Shown in pieces: positions 46,379 through 56,649 of a stretch of DNA of 64,000 nucleotides (position 1 is its first letter; each line of letters starts with the position of its first letter). Below the pieces are notes generated by a model, which saw nothing but the letters and a program-made list of their open reading frames with translations, was not told where the DNA came from and did no database searches. This stretch comes from Aquarana catesbeiana (taxonomy: Eukaryota; Chordata; Amphibia; Anura; Ranidae), in the NCBI RefSeq assembly GCF_042186555.1, contig NC_133328.1:333630039-333694038 (forward strand), in the 5' to 3' direction. The position numbers were made by a program, and so were the translations under genes.

Positions 46379-48445
46379 GCACAAATTGACACTCACCAAA
46401 CTTCTACTAACATGCGACACTGCCAAGCAAACCTATTTTACAATTCTTATTAACACTTTCTCATCCAATCCCCGTAAACTCTTCTCTACCTTCAACTCTC
46501 TACTTTGTCCTCCACCGCCTCCACCCACTGACTTACTCACTGCCCAGGAAATCGCTAATCACTTCAAAAACAAGATTGATACAATCCGTGATGAAATCTC
46601 TATTCTACAGGTATCTCCCCCAGCTAAGACCCCATGTCAACAGATACAACTGACACTCCCCCTATTCAAATCTACTACTACAGATGAAGTTGCTAAACTC
46701 CTTTCTATCGCCCACCTAACCACCTGTCCCCTGGACCCTATTCCCTCTCAAATGCTACGGTCACCCTCTGACCCCATCCTACACTCTCTAACCCACATCT
46801 TCAATCTCTCCCTCACCTCTGGCATCTTCCCTCTAAAACATGCACTGGTCACCCCCATACTCAAAAAGCCGTCCTTGGACCCTACCAATCTTAACAACCT
46901 ACGCCCAATCTCCTTGCTCCCCTTTTCCTCTAAACTCCTTGAACGCCTGGTTTACAACCAACTGAGTGACCACCTCATTAAAAACAACCTTCTTGATCCC
47001 CTTCAATCTGGATTTCGCCCTCAACACTCCACAGAAACTGCTCTTTTAAAACTCACAAATGACCTACTAACTGCAAAAACCAATCGACACTATTCTGTAC
47101 TCCTACTTCTGGATCTTTCAGCTGCCTTTGACACGGTTGACCACCCCCTCCTCCTCAAAAAACGTTACTCCCTCGGTCTCCGTGACTGTGCTCTTCAGTG
47201 GCTCTCATCCTACCTATCCCAACGCACCTTCAGTGTCACTTACAATTCTACTTCCTCCACTCCTCTTCCCTTCTCTGTTGGGGTCCCCCAAGGTTCTGTT
47301 CTTGGACCTCTTTTATTTTCAATCTACACCTCTTCCCTGGGTCAGCTGATAGCCTCTCACGGCTTTCAATATCATTTCTATGCTGATGACACACAAATCT
47401 ATCTCTCCACCCCTCAACTCACTCCATCAGTCTCCTCGCGCATCACTAACTTACTAACCGACATATTTGTATGGATGTCACACCACTTCCTCAAACTCAA
47501 CTTGTCCAAAACCGAGCTTATAATATTTCCTCCCCCACGTTCCTCTTCCCCCGACTTCTCTGTCAAGAGCAATGGCAAAACCATCCACCCGTCCCCACAT
47601 GTCAGGGTACTAGGTGTTATCCTGGATTCTGAACTCTCCTTTCAGCCCCACATCCAATCACTTTCCAAAGCTTGCCGCCTCAACCTCCGCAACATCTCTA
47701 AACTACGTCCCTTTCTAACCAATGAAACCACTAAGCTCCTGATTCACTCCCTGGTTATCTCTCGCCTTGACTACTGCAACTCACTCCTCATTGGCTTACC
47801 TTTAAACAGACTATCCCCCCTTCGGTCCATCCTGAATGCTGCTGCCAGACTCATCCACCTTACAAACCGCTCAGTGTCTGCTACCCCTCTCTGCCAATCC
47901 CTCCATTGGCTACCACTCGCCCAACGAATTAAATTCAAAATACTAACAATAAGTTACAAAGCCATCCACAACTCTGCCCCCAGCTACATCACTAACCTAG
48001 TCTCAAAATACCAACCTAATCGCCATCTCCGTTCCTCCCAAGACCTCCTGCTCTCTAGCTCCCTCATCACCTCCTCCCATATCCGCCTCCAGGACTTCTC
48101 CCGAGCCTCGCCCATCCTCTGGAATTCCCTACCCCAATCTGTCAGAATGTCTCCAACTTTATCCACTTTTAGGCGATCCCTGAAAACTTTCCTCTTCAGA
48201 GAAGCCTATCCTGCCTCCATTTAACAACTGCACTATTTTCTCCATTAGCTCATCCCCCACAGCTATTACCCTTTTGTATCACTTGACCCTCCCTCCTAGA
48301 TTGTAAGCTCTAACGAGCAGGGCCCTCTGATTCCTCCTGTATTGAATTGTATTGTACTTGTACTGTCTGCCCTAATGTTGTAAAGCGCTGCGTAAACTGT
48401 CGGCGCTATATAAATCCTGTATAATAATAATAATAATAATAATTA
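46379..48445 (+). mobile_element. L2-clade LINE, 5'-truncated, with long open frame and intact 3' tail
   Basis: Inserted in the Harbinger 5' region. The 3' UTR ends GTAAAGCGCTGCGTAAACTG, GGCGCTATATAAATCC and a (TAA)n-like tail (48422-48443). No endonuclease domain remains. No clear TSD, as often for this clade. Confidence 0.86.
46386..48224 (+). CDS. L2 LINE reverse transcriptase, 612-codon open frame
   Basis: A long uninterrupted frame in a window of dead genes. The linker NPRKLFSTFNSLL and a proline run (residues 20-50) precede the RT. Blocks in order: DPIPSQMLR (about 117), LRPISLLPFSSKLLERLVYN (about 175), LQSGFRPQHSTETALL, LLLLDLSAAFDTVDHPLL (first catalytic Asp, about 245), VGVPQGSVLGPLLFSIY (about 300), and FYADDTQIYLS (YADD, about 333). 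Then come HVRVLGVILDSELSFQPHIQ and the C-terminal LHWLPLAQRIKFKILTISYK. It stops 15 codons after FRRSLKTFLF, the normal L2 C-terminus. The annotated ATG is merely the first in frame: the true N-terminal endonuclease (about 350-400 residues) is missing, so it cannot transpose alone. Intactness suggests a young insertion. Confidence 0.85.
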   Translation: MTLTKLLLTCDTAKQTYFTILINTFSSNPRKLFSTFNSLLCPPPPPPTDLLTAQEIANHFKNKIDTIRDEISILQVSPPAKTPCQQIQLTLPLFKSTTTDEVAKLLSIAHLTTCPLDPIPSQMLRSPSDPILHSLTHIFNLSLTSGIFPLKHALVTPILKKPSLDPTNLNNLRPISLLPFSSKLLERLVYNQLSDHLIKNNLLDPLQSGFRPQHSTETALLKLTNDLLTAKTNRHYSVLLLLDLSAAFDTVDHPLLLKKRYSLGLRDCALQWLSSYLSQRTFSVTYNSTSSTPLPFSVGVPQGSVLGPLLFSIYTSSLGQLIASHGFQYHFYADDTQIYLSTPQLTPSVSSRITNLLTDIFVWMSHHFLKLNLSKTELIIFPPPRSSSPDFSVKSNGKTIHPSPHVRVLGVILDSELSFQPHIQSLSKACRLNLRNISKLRPFLTNETTKLLIHSLVISRLDYCNSLLIGLPLNRLSPLRSILNAAARLIHLTNRSVSATPLCQSLHWLPLAQRIKFKILTISYKAIHNSAPSYITNLVSKYQPNRHLRSSQDLLLSSSLITSSHIRLQDFSRASPILWNSLPQSVRMSPTLSTFRRSLKTFLFREAYPASI

Positions 48446-48479
48446 GCAGAAGGAGCCCAAAGGGTGGAGCATGTCTAGT

Positions 48480-48660
48480 GAACTTCCTTTTTTTTGGCTT
48501 GTAGTAGGTCCATCACGTCACTACGTTCATAATTGTTGGCCAACATTTGTGTGACCGTGTTTATGCAAGACAAGTTTGAGACAATGCCCTTCAGACACAA
48601 TTCCACGGTTTTGTTGTCAGAAAGTCCGATCATGCATATGAGGCTTTACTGGGAGGAATC
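48480..48660 (-). mobile_element. 5' end of the Harbinger element
   Basis: Shares ordered blocks with the MITE at 49660-50085, ending near TCCGATCATGCATATG, a decayed form of the MITE terminus TCCGATCGTGTGTAC. Confidence 0.7.
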
Positions 48661-48799
48661 TGATGGTGATTTTTTATTCAGATAAAACTAATTTCATTAT
48701 TTATATTATTCAAAACCTTGCTAGCTGCACACAGTTACAAAGACTGTATGGAGAAACCTGTCTTTTTCCATATGCTAGTATACAGTCCATATATCTACT

Positions 48800-49090
48800 G
48801 ATTCTGAAGGGGGATCATGTAATCCCTTATCCCCATGGCAAAGCACATTGTACCAATGTTAATGAGGACAGGGACCTCTTCCGCACCAGCCTGGTCCAGT
48901 GGTTGTGGGGGTCTGTGGGGGGCTTATGATATTAAAGGGACACCTATATACCACTTCCTTCATATTAATGAGTAAGAAGTACATAGTACCTCTACTCATT
49001 CACACACACATAAAAATGTAAAGCATAAATAAACACACATACACAGTTTTTTTAAAGTTCTTTAATTAAAGCCCCACAATGAACATCCAT
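48800..49090. mobile_element. Fragment of the palindromic hAT family
   Basis: Matches the mid-arm of copies 1-3: GTTGTGGGGGTCTG, then GGGGCTTATGATAT and the TTCTTTAATTAAAG region. No ends present; diverged. Confidence 0.65.
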
Positions 49091-49374
49091 CAAAAATCAC
49101 ATTGTCTTACCAATTGGATTATTCTTTTTTATACAAAAAACAATGAGAGTATGAGGCGCTGTATGAGGGAGAGAAAGATCAGTAGCAAAAAAAAATGCAA
49201 GAGTCTTAAATAAAGTCTGTATGTAAGTCCAGGAAGTAAGTAGTAACTTTGTGGTATCAATTAAAACAAAGACAAACAGCGCCATCCTAGTGTAGTAAAT
49301 TGTTATAAATCACTTTAATCAAAAAGTAGGCAACTCACATTCAGGAGATCTTGTGTACTGCATATCAACAGTTA

Positions 49375-49656
49375 GGGGTTGATTTACTAAAGGCATATCA
49401 ACTTTGCACTTTGCAAAGTGCAGATGGACTCTGCAAGTGCAGTTGCTCCAGAGCTTGGTAAATGAGGTAAGGCTTCCCTTTGCAAAGAATACCCAATCAT
49501 GTGAAAATAAAATAAAAATAAAACTCAATTTTTCCTTGCACATGGTTGAATGTTGAAAGTCAGAAGAGCTTCTGCTCATTTATTAAGCTCTGGAGCAACT
49601 GCACTTGCAGAGTCCAAAATGCACAGTCAATGTTTCGCCTTTAGTAAATCAACCCC
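49375..49656. mobile_element. MITE with GGGGTTGATTTACTAAAGGC ends
   Basis: Perfect 20-bp terminal inverted repeat GGGGTTGATTTACTAAAGGC. Flanks TTA (49372-49374) and TCA (49657-49659) fit a decayed 3-bp Harbinger-type TSD. No ORF. Confidence 0.8.
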
Positions 49657-49659
49657 TCA

Positions 49660-50085
49660 TGGGCCGTACACACGATAGGATTTTCCGACAACAAATGTTG
49701 GATGTGAGATTGTTGTCGGAAAGTCCGAACGTGTGTATGCTCCATAGAACTTTTGTTGTCAGAATTTCCGCCAACAAATGTTTGGGAGCAGGTTCTCAAG
49801 TTTTCCAACAACAAGACTTGTTGTCGGAAATTGTGAGCGTTGTGTACACAATTCCAATGCACAAAAGTCCATGCATGCTCGGAATCAAGCAGAAGAGCCA
49901 CACTGGCTATCGAACTTAATTTTTCTCGGCTCATCGTATGTGTTGTACTTAACCGCGTTCTTGACATTCAGAATTTCCGACAACATTTGTGTGACCGTGT
50001 GTATGCAAGACAAGTTTGAGCCAACATCCTTCGGAAAGAAATCCACTGTTTTGTTGTCGGAAAATCCGATCGTGTGTACATAGCA
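49660..50085. mobile_element. Harbinger MITE, CCGACAACAA family
   Basis: Ends TGGGCCGTACACACGATAGG and reversed TGCTATGTACACACGATCGG, then GATTTTCCGACAAC in both. Flanks TCA and TTA (50086-50088). Right half matches the Harbinger element's 5' end at 48480-48660. Confidence 0.83.
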
Positions 50086-50207
50086 TTAGTCTTGCTGAAG
50101 AAAGAACAGTCCTGCTGTGTGAAGCATCCATCCAGTGGAAAACAGCAAGATCCCCGTGTGAATGCTCCACTGACATCTTGAGTGACATAGCTGCAGGGGG
50201 TGTAGCT

Positions 50208-50246
50208 GGTGCGCGTTCGAAGCATACATGCTTCTTTATCAGGCTG
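50208..50246 (-). ncRNA. Hammerhead-like relic, left arm
   Basis: Minus strand: GCC, CUGAUAA, A, stem GAAGC-AUGUAU-GCUUC, GAAC, GCGCACC. Stem II perfect; core G8 and one A of GAAAC lost. Confidence 0.5.
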
Positions 50247-50310
50247 TGTGGCGGCCATATTGCTGTTGGTATTTATGGGCTGCGGCTCACCACATCAAGG
50301 ATATTATATA

Positions 50311-50597
50311 GGGGGTTATTTACTAAAGGCAAATCCACTTTGCACTGCAAGTGCACTTGAAAGTGCACTGAAAGTGCACTTGGAAGTGCCGTCACTGTAG
50401 ATCTGAGGGAAAGCACTGAAATGAGGGAAAGCTCTGCTGATTTTATCATCCAATCACGTGCAAGCTAAAGTGCTGTTTTTTATTTTCCTTGCATGTCCCC
50501 CTCAGATTTTCAGTGACTGCACTTCCAAGTGCACTTTCGGTGCACTTTCAAGTGGACTTGTAGTACAAAGTGAAGTTGTCTTTAGTAAATAACACCC
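50311..50597. mobile_element. MITE with GGGGGTTATTTACTAAAGGC ends
   Basis: Ends GGGGGTTATTTACTAAAG and reversed GGGTGTTATTTACTAAAG; flanks ATA on both sides (50308-50310, 50598-50600). Related to the 49375 MITE. Interior has AAGTGCACTT repeats. Confidence 0.78.
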
Positions 50598-51033
50598 ATA
50601 TTGTATACATGCAATAGAGGAGCAGTACTGACATGTGGGCGTGTGGGCTATGTGAGACAATAAGGATCCTGAGTAAATAAAGTGAAAAATGTAATTAAAA
50701 TCAGAAAACAGCTACAATAAAAACATTTGTATATACATATAACCTGTACCTTAGAAAACAAGCAATATATAATATATGAATATAAATAAAAACAAGAAAT
50801 GAATTATACCTATGAATATATGTTCATTCATAAGTATTGTTGTTTTTATTTATATTCATATGTACATAATTCTTGCTTGTTTTCTAAGGCACAAGTTACA
50901 TGTATATACAAATGTTTTTATTGTAGCTGTTTTCTGATTTTAAGTCCATTTTTCACTAAATTTACACAAGACCCTTATGGTCCGCCCAATGCTGCAGCCC
51001 ATAAATACCAACAACAATATGGCCACCAAAAGG

Positions 51034-51069
51034 CCTGATGAAGAAGCACGCATGCTCCAAACATGCGCC
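51034..51069 (+). ncRNA. Hammerhead-like relic, right arm
   Basis: Plus strand: GC, CUGAUGA (canonical), A, stem GAAGC-ACGCAU-GCUCC (one mismatch), AAAC, AU, GCG. The G of GAAAC and the GUH site are lost. Confidence 0.5.
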
Positions 51070-51214
51070 AGCTCTGCCGCTATGTTGCTCGAGCTGTCAG
51101 TGGAGCTTCAACATGGGGATCTTGTGAGCCAAAGAAGCTCTGTAACCCACCAGCAGCTTCCCACTGGACGGATGCCTCACACAGCGGGACTGTTTTTTTC
51201 TTCAGCAGGACTAA

Positions 51215-51583
51215 TGCCGCGTACACACGAGCGGACTTTATGGCAGACTTTGCCCGGCGGACGGGATTTCGTGGGACAATTCGATCATGTGTGGGCTCCA
51301 GCAGACTTTGTTTTCTCAAAAGTTGGATGGACTTAGATTTGAAACATGTTTTAAATCAATCCATCGAACTCCAGTCCGGTCGAAAAGTCCGCTCATCTGT
51401 ATGCTAGTTCGACGGACAAAAAGCCATGCTAGGGCAGCTATTGGCTACTGGCTATGAACTTCCTTGTTTTAGTCCGGTCGTATGTCATCACGTATGAATT
51501 CGACAGACTTTGGTGGATTGTGTGTAGGCAAGTCCGTTCATTCAGAAAAGTCTGCCGTAAAGTCCGCTCGTGTGTACGCGGCA
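51215..51583. mobile_element. Harbinger MITE, GCGGACTTTA family
   Basis: Terminal inverted repeat TGCCGCGTACACACGAGCGG followed by ACTTTA; flanks TAA (51212-51214) and TGA (51584-51586), a 3-bp TSD with one change. Interior differs from the 49660 MITE. Confidence 0.83.
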
Positions 51584-51697
51584 TGAGTGTTCATATGCGG
51601 TATACAAGCTCTCCTGAATGTGACTTGCCTACTTTTTGATTAAAGTGATTTTTAATGATTTACTACACTCTGCTGGTGCTGCTTGTCTCTTTGTTTT

Positions 51698-52429
51698 TTT
51701 TTTTTGTTTTTTGTTTTTCCTTTTTACTACCTCCTCAGTAGTATAATTAATAATTAGAAAAGAAAGTGCAAACTGTATCACCCAGCTGCAAACCCAAATC
51801 ACTCAGAATCATCTTCAGAAATTATCTTAAATGTACGTCTCTCGTTGTTTATGGTTGACTGAACCTCTACATTTTGTTTCAGTTTTGCTATATCACAATT
51901 TTTGCATCATGATGGAAAAGGTGTCATTTAGCTGAAATCATTTGTTGATTAAGGAACAATCTTCTCATAGGTTCAAATGTGAATTCACCATATTTTAGGC
52001 ATGTTATTCTCCTTTTATTGGGAAAGTTTGTGTTCCACACACTAAACATATATCAGAAAAGGGGGCTTTATCAGTCTCAGAATGTAAAGGAACCAAATTT
52101 GCCACTGTCAGGCACAGTGTGTAAGTTATTACAGAAGCACTCATAAGGGAACAATGAATAATTAAAAAAGGATAAAGAAAGGGAAGATATGAAAAATAGA
52201 AGAGGAATAAAATAGGACAAAGGCACACAGACATTAAACTTCAAAGCTATATATTCAGCATTTTATGAGAAATAGACATTATCTCCAGGCAAACAGCTAA
52301 ATAAATTGATAAAATACATATAAAAGTGCTTTTTTTTCCTAGCCAAAAGGTTTTGTATTTCTAGCTTTACACAGTTCAGCTGAAAGAGGAAGCAAACCCT
52401 GATGGGTTTTACTTCCTCTTTATTCCCCT
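51698..52429. other. Non-coding stretch
   Basis: No gene or recognised repeat apart from a short T-rich tract at 51691-51725. Confidence 0.5.
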
Positions 52430-52775
52430 CGCATACTAGCCCATTATGTGGCACTTAACTGCAAACAAAGCCTGCAATGTCTGCACTGTCCCCACTGGTG
52501 GAAGCATCCATCTTCATCCCTCTTCCTTCCAGGGCCGCAGACTCTGGCTCTGTGACTGGCCGGAGTCGTGTGACGTCACTCCTGAGCATGCGAGCTGGAG
52601 CCGACAGTTGCGGAATGGGCCCTATAGAAACGGCATGATCGTGCCCTTTCTAAATTGCACATGCAGTTGGCGCAAGCCTATATGGTAAAGATAATTTCAG
52701 TACCTACAGGTAAGCCTTATTATAGGATTACCTGTAGGAAAACGTGGTCTGTAAGGGTTTACAAACACTTTAATA
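52430..52775. repeat. Interspersed repeat ending in a hairpin (second copy)
   Basis: Contains GTGTGACGTCACTCC and ends CCTACAGGTAAGCC-N-GATTACCTGTAGG, as at 39004-39430. Confidence 0.6.
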
Positions 52776-53060
52776 CTGATGCAGCTTTACTTTAACTCAC
52801 AGGTGTCTTCTCCACCCTCACCATGTGACTGAACAATGGAATGAGAAGCACACTGATGAACTTAATTCTCTGTCACTTTGCTTTCTCCTCCCTCACCATG
52901 TAACTGGACAGTAAAGGGAGACACAACACACTGATGAGCTCATCTCTTTGTCACTTGCTCTTTTCTAACAACATGCACCTTAAATTGTAACACAATAATT
53001 GGCTATTTGTGTTGCTTCTTCACCATCTCTAAGCTCTACTGCATAGAGACTGCAAGAGAC
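52776..53060. repeat. Short imperfect direct duplication
   Basis: CTCCACCCTCACCATGTGACTG and a diverged copy about 90 bp later (CTCCCTCACCATGTAACTG), each followed by CACACTGATGA. No gene. Confidence 0.6.
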
Positions 53061-54208
53061 TGAAACCAAAGCATATTTAGGTACCCCAAAACACATTCTG
53101 CTATTATTCCCGAGTATGGCGATACCACATGTGTGAGACTTTTACACAGCGTGGCCACATACAGAGGCCCAACATGCACAGAGTACCTTCAGGTGTTCTG
53201 GAGCACCCAGGCCAATTCTGGCATTTCTCTCTACATGTATCATCATTTATTTGCTAGAAAATTACATAGAACCCCAAAACATTATAAATGTTTTTTTAGC
53301 AAAGACCGTAAAGAATACAATGGCGGTTGTTGCAACTTTTTATCTCGCATGGTATTTGCGCAGCAATCTTTCTAACACGTTTTTTTTGGAAAAAAACAGT
53401 TTTGTGCTTTAAAAAAACAAAACAGTAAAGTTAGCCCAATGTTTTTACATATTGTGAAAGATGAAGTTATGCCGAGTAAATAGATACCTAACATGTCACC
53501 CTTGAAAATTGCACACGCTCATTGAATGGCGCCAAACTTCGCTACTTAAAAACCCCCACAGGCGACGCTTTAACATTTTTTACTGGTTACATGTTACAGA
53601 GGAGGTCTAGGGCCAAAATTATTGCTCTCGCTCTACCGATCGCAGCGATACCTCACATGTGTGGTTTGAACACTGTTTTCATATGTGGGCGGGACTTACG
53701 TATGCGTTCGCTTCTGCATGCGAGCACACGGGGACAGGGGCGCTTTAAAAAAAAAATTTTTATTGTTCATTTAATTTATTTATTTTAGTTTGATGCTTTT
53801 TTCCAAAAAATATTTTTTTCATCACTTTTATTCCTATTACAAGGAATGTAAACATCCCTTGAAATAGGAATATGGCATGACAGGTCCTCCTTACAGTGAG
53901 ATATGGGGTCAATGAGACCCCACATCTCACCTCTAGGCTGGGAAGCCTGAAATAAAAAAAAATCCTGGCTTCGATCATAGCGGTGAGTCGGTAGAAGCAC
54001 CTGAGGGTGACGGGGGGGGACATCCCCTCCCGCCTACCTTTAGAACAATCAAGCAGTGGAACAGCCACTATGATTGTTCTTATGGTGTAGGGAATTGCCG
54101 GCTGAAAAAGCTGATATCTGAATGATGCCTGTAGCTGCAGGCATCATTCAGATATCCCAGCACAAAGTCAAGGACGTTGTATGATGCCGGCTGGTGGGAA
54201 GTGGTTAA
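53061..54208. mobile_element. TTAA-type repeat (right end defined)
   Basis: Right end GGTGGGAAGTGG before TTAA (54205-54208). Left end not found; the text ACCACATGTGTGAGACTT near 53125 is shared with 37417 and 54330. No gene. Confidence 0.55.
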
Positions 54209-55476
54209 AACGCATTTTTTTATACACAAAGTTGTCCATTTATACAAGATTTCTAACACATAGCATGTACATACCAAAAATTACACCCCAAAATAGATTC
54301 TCCTACTCCTCCTGAGTACGGCAATATCACATGTGTGAGACTTCCACAGCCTGGCCACATACAGAGGCTGAGTACAGCCGAGCATGGCTGAGCATGGCTG
54401 AGCATGGCTGAGCATGACCGAGCATGGCTGATCATGGCTGAGCATGGCCAAGTATGGCTGAGCATGGCTGTGCATGACTGGGTATGGCTGAGTATGGTAG
54501 GGTATTGAAGGCTATGGCTGGGTATGGCAGAGTATGGCTGGGTATCACCGAGTATTGCAGAGTATGGCTGGGTATAGCAGAGTATGGCTGGGTATCACCG
54601 AGTATTGCAGGGCATTGCAGAGTATTGCAGAGTATTGCAGGGTATTGCAGGGCATTGCAGAGTATTGTAGAGTATTGCAGAGTAGTGCAGGGTATTGTAG
54701 AGTAGTGTAGAGTATTGCAGAGTATTGCGGGGTATTGCAGAGTATTGCAGGGCATTGCAGAGTATTGCAAAGTAATGCAGGGCATTGCAGAGTATTGCAG
54801 GGCATTGCAGGGTATTGCAGAGTATTGCAGGGCATTGGAGAGTATTGCAGAGTAGTGCAGGGTATTGCAGAGTAGTGCAGAGTATTGAAGAGTATTTCAG
54901 GGTATTGCAGAGTAGTGCAGAGTATTGCAGAGTATTGCGGGGTATTGCAGAGTAGTGCAGAGTATTGCGGGGTATTGCAGAGTATTGCAGGGTATTGCAG
55001 AGTATTGCAGAGTATTGCAGGGTATTGCAGAGTAGTGCAGGGTATTGCTGAGCATGGAGGGATGGCTGAGCATGGATGGATGGATGGCTGGATGTGACTG
55101 TATTTGTCACAGAGCAGTGCTGTGGGCACTACACATCCAGCCCACAGCGCTGCTGCCATCCGATCTCTCCCCCTCTGTACCGATCGGTACACAGAGGGGA
55201 GGGAGGAACCGGTGTCATGACATGACGCCGGTTTGTTTACATGTGATCGCTCAGTCATTTGACGGAGTGATCACATGGTAAATGGCCGCGGGCAGCAGCC
55301 ATTTACTGTGATCCGTGATGCGCCGGTTCCTCTGGACCCGGCGGTCACGGATGTTATTGGGTGCGCGCCCCGCGGGGCGAGCGGGATTCTGGGAGGACCT
55401 CATAATACGCCCTCCCAGAGTTAAGCAACCTCTCTGTAGCCGTCATTCGGCTATGGGCCGGTTGCTAAGTGGTTAA
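54209..55476. mobile_element. TTAA-type repeat containing a large minisatellite
   Basis: Left part matches the 37.3-kb block (ACACAAAGTTGTC, then ATTACACCCCAAAATA). The middle is the decamer array. The right end CCGGTTGCTAAGTGG precedes TTAA at 55473-55476. Confidence 0.6.
54370..55095. repeat. Decamer minisatellite (about 0.7 kb)
   Basis: 10-bp units. The first zone is mainly AGCATGGCTG (54378-54540 with GGTATGGCTG variants), the second AGTATTGCAG/GGCATTGCAG/AGTAGTGCAG (54540-55050), closing with GGATGGATGG. Being 10 bp, three units make a 30-bp period, giving long repetitive frames on both strands. Confidence 0.95.
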
Positions 55477-56229
55477 CCACCTCAGCTCCGGAAAGTTTTA
55501 TCCCCTTCATGACCAGGGCATTTTTTGCTATTGAGCGCTGCATTACTTTAACTGTCAATTGCGCGGTCATACAATACTGTAAGCAAATAACATTTTTATC
55601 ATTTTTTTCATACAAATAGAGCTTTCTTTTAGTGCCATTTAATCACCAATGTGTTTTTTTTTGATATATAACTAAATAAAAACTTTTGAAAAAAAAATAT
55701 TTTATAATTTCTATTATAAAACATGTCCAATAAAATCTAATTACTTCATACATTTAGGCTCAAATGTATTTTGCTATGTGTATTTGGTAAAAAAAAACAA
55801 AAAAAACAATCAAATACAAAGTATGGTATATATAGTAAATTTGAAATCTGATCCATTCTGATGTACTGATGGCCTATCTCATTTCTTGAAGTGCTTAAAA
55901 TACCCTGCAAATTCACCCTTTTTGGAAAGTAGACACTCTGATTTATTTAGTAAGAAGAAAGATAAGTTTTTTGAAATTGAAATTTTTAACAATTTTTTTT
56001 GAAAATGAAGAAATGGAATAAAATGTGTTGTTTTTCACACTTTTTTTCACATACTGACATACTATAATGTATGATGTAAGTGATACCAGCAGCTGATGTT
56101 TTTAACATTTTATGGGTATTTTTTATTGTTTTTTATTATATTACTTGACTCTGAGTCACCAATACTGCACTATAAGACATTTCTTTGTTCCTGGTGGTTC
56201 GATCTGGATGTGTGCCATATTCTATCATA
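55473..56229. mobile_element. TTAA-type repeat (left end defined) and flank
   Basis: Starts TTAACCACCTCAGCTCCGG and includes GCTTTCTTTTAGTG and CCCTTTTTGGAAAGTAGACA. No right end found before 56229. Confidence 0.55.
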
Positions 56230-56237
56230 TTCTATGG

Positions 56238-56649
56238 CAGGGGTCTGCAAACTTCCTAAAGCAAGGGCCGGTTTACTGTCCTTCAGACTTTAGGGGGGCC
56301 GGACTGTGGCCATTGTGAGTAGAAAATTTCCTGGTGTCAGTGGGAGTAAACAGTGCATCTTTGGCATTAGGTGGTGAATAGTGCCCCATGATTGGAGTCA
56401 GTGGGAGGAATAGTGACCCATTGTTGGTATCAGTGGAAGGAACAAGGCCCCATCATTGGTGTCAGTGAGAGGAATAATGCCCCATTGTTGGCATCAAAGG
56501 GAAGTAATGCCACATTGTTGATATCAGTAACTGGAATTATGCCCTGTTGATGATGTCAGTGGGAGGAATTGTGTCTTGCATCAGTGGGAGGAAAAATGTC
56601 CCAAGGGACGGATAAAGGCAAGCAAAGGGCCGCAGTTTGGAGACCACTA
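56238..56649. mobile_element. hAT MITE with internal minisatellite
   Basis: Ends CAGGGGTCTGCAAACT and reversed TAGTGGTCTCCAAACT. TSD TTCTATGG (56230-56237) and TTCTATGA (56650-56657), 7 of 8 identical. Interior holds about eight units of roughly 35 bp around GTCAGTGGGAGGAATAATGC. Confidence 0.87.

Larger units (their letters stand above)
42528..48660 (-). mobile_element. PIF/Harbinger element, decayed, carrying a SINE and an L2 LINE
   Basis: Limits are approximate. Left part holds the Myb-like fragment, then a decayed DDE transposase gene on the minus strand (44157-46136), a tandem repeat (46150-46378), an L2 LINE insertion (46379-48440) and the 5' end (48480-48660). The 5' end matches the Harbinger MITE at 49660-50085 block by block (CAACATTTGTGTGACCGTGT, GCAAGACAAGTTTGAG, CGGTTTTGTTGTC), which identifies it as the autonomous relative. 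Confidence 0.65.
49255..51697. mobile_element. Large inverted repeat of PLE type, carrying four MITEs
   Basis: Arms about 49255-50800 (left) and 50815-51697 (right) mirror each other: CTACTTTTTGATTAAAGTGA near 51635 equals the reverse of 49303-49330, and TGCTGCAGCCCATAAATACC near 50990 equals the reverse of about 50264-50285. Arms fold near 50812. Hammerhead-like relics occur in opposite orientation at 50208-50246 and 51034-51069, which is why I call it a snap-back PLE. MITEs sit in the left arm (49375-49656, 49660-50085), near the centre (50311-50597) and in the right arm (51215-51583). No ORF of note. No TSD identified. Confidence 0.7.

Noticed and set aside
54545..55258. 237-codon open frame on the minus strand (and 171-codon overlap)
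   Set aside because: It is a translation of the 10-bp minisatellite; every frame and both strands are open for the same arithmetic reason.
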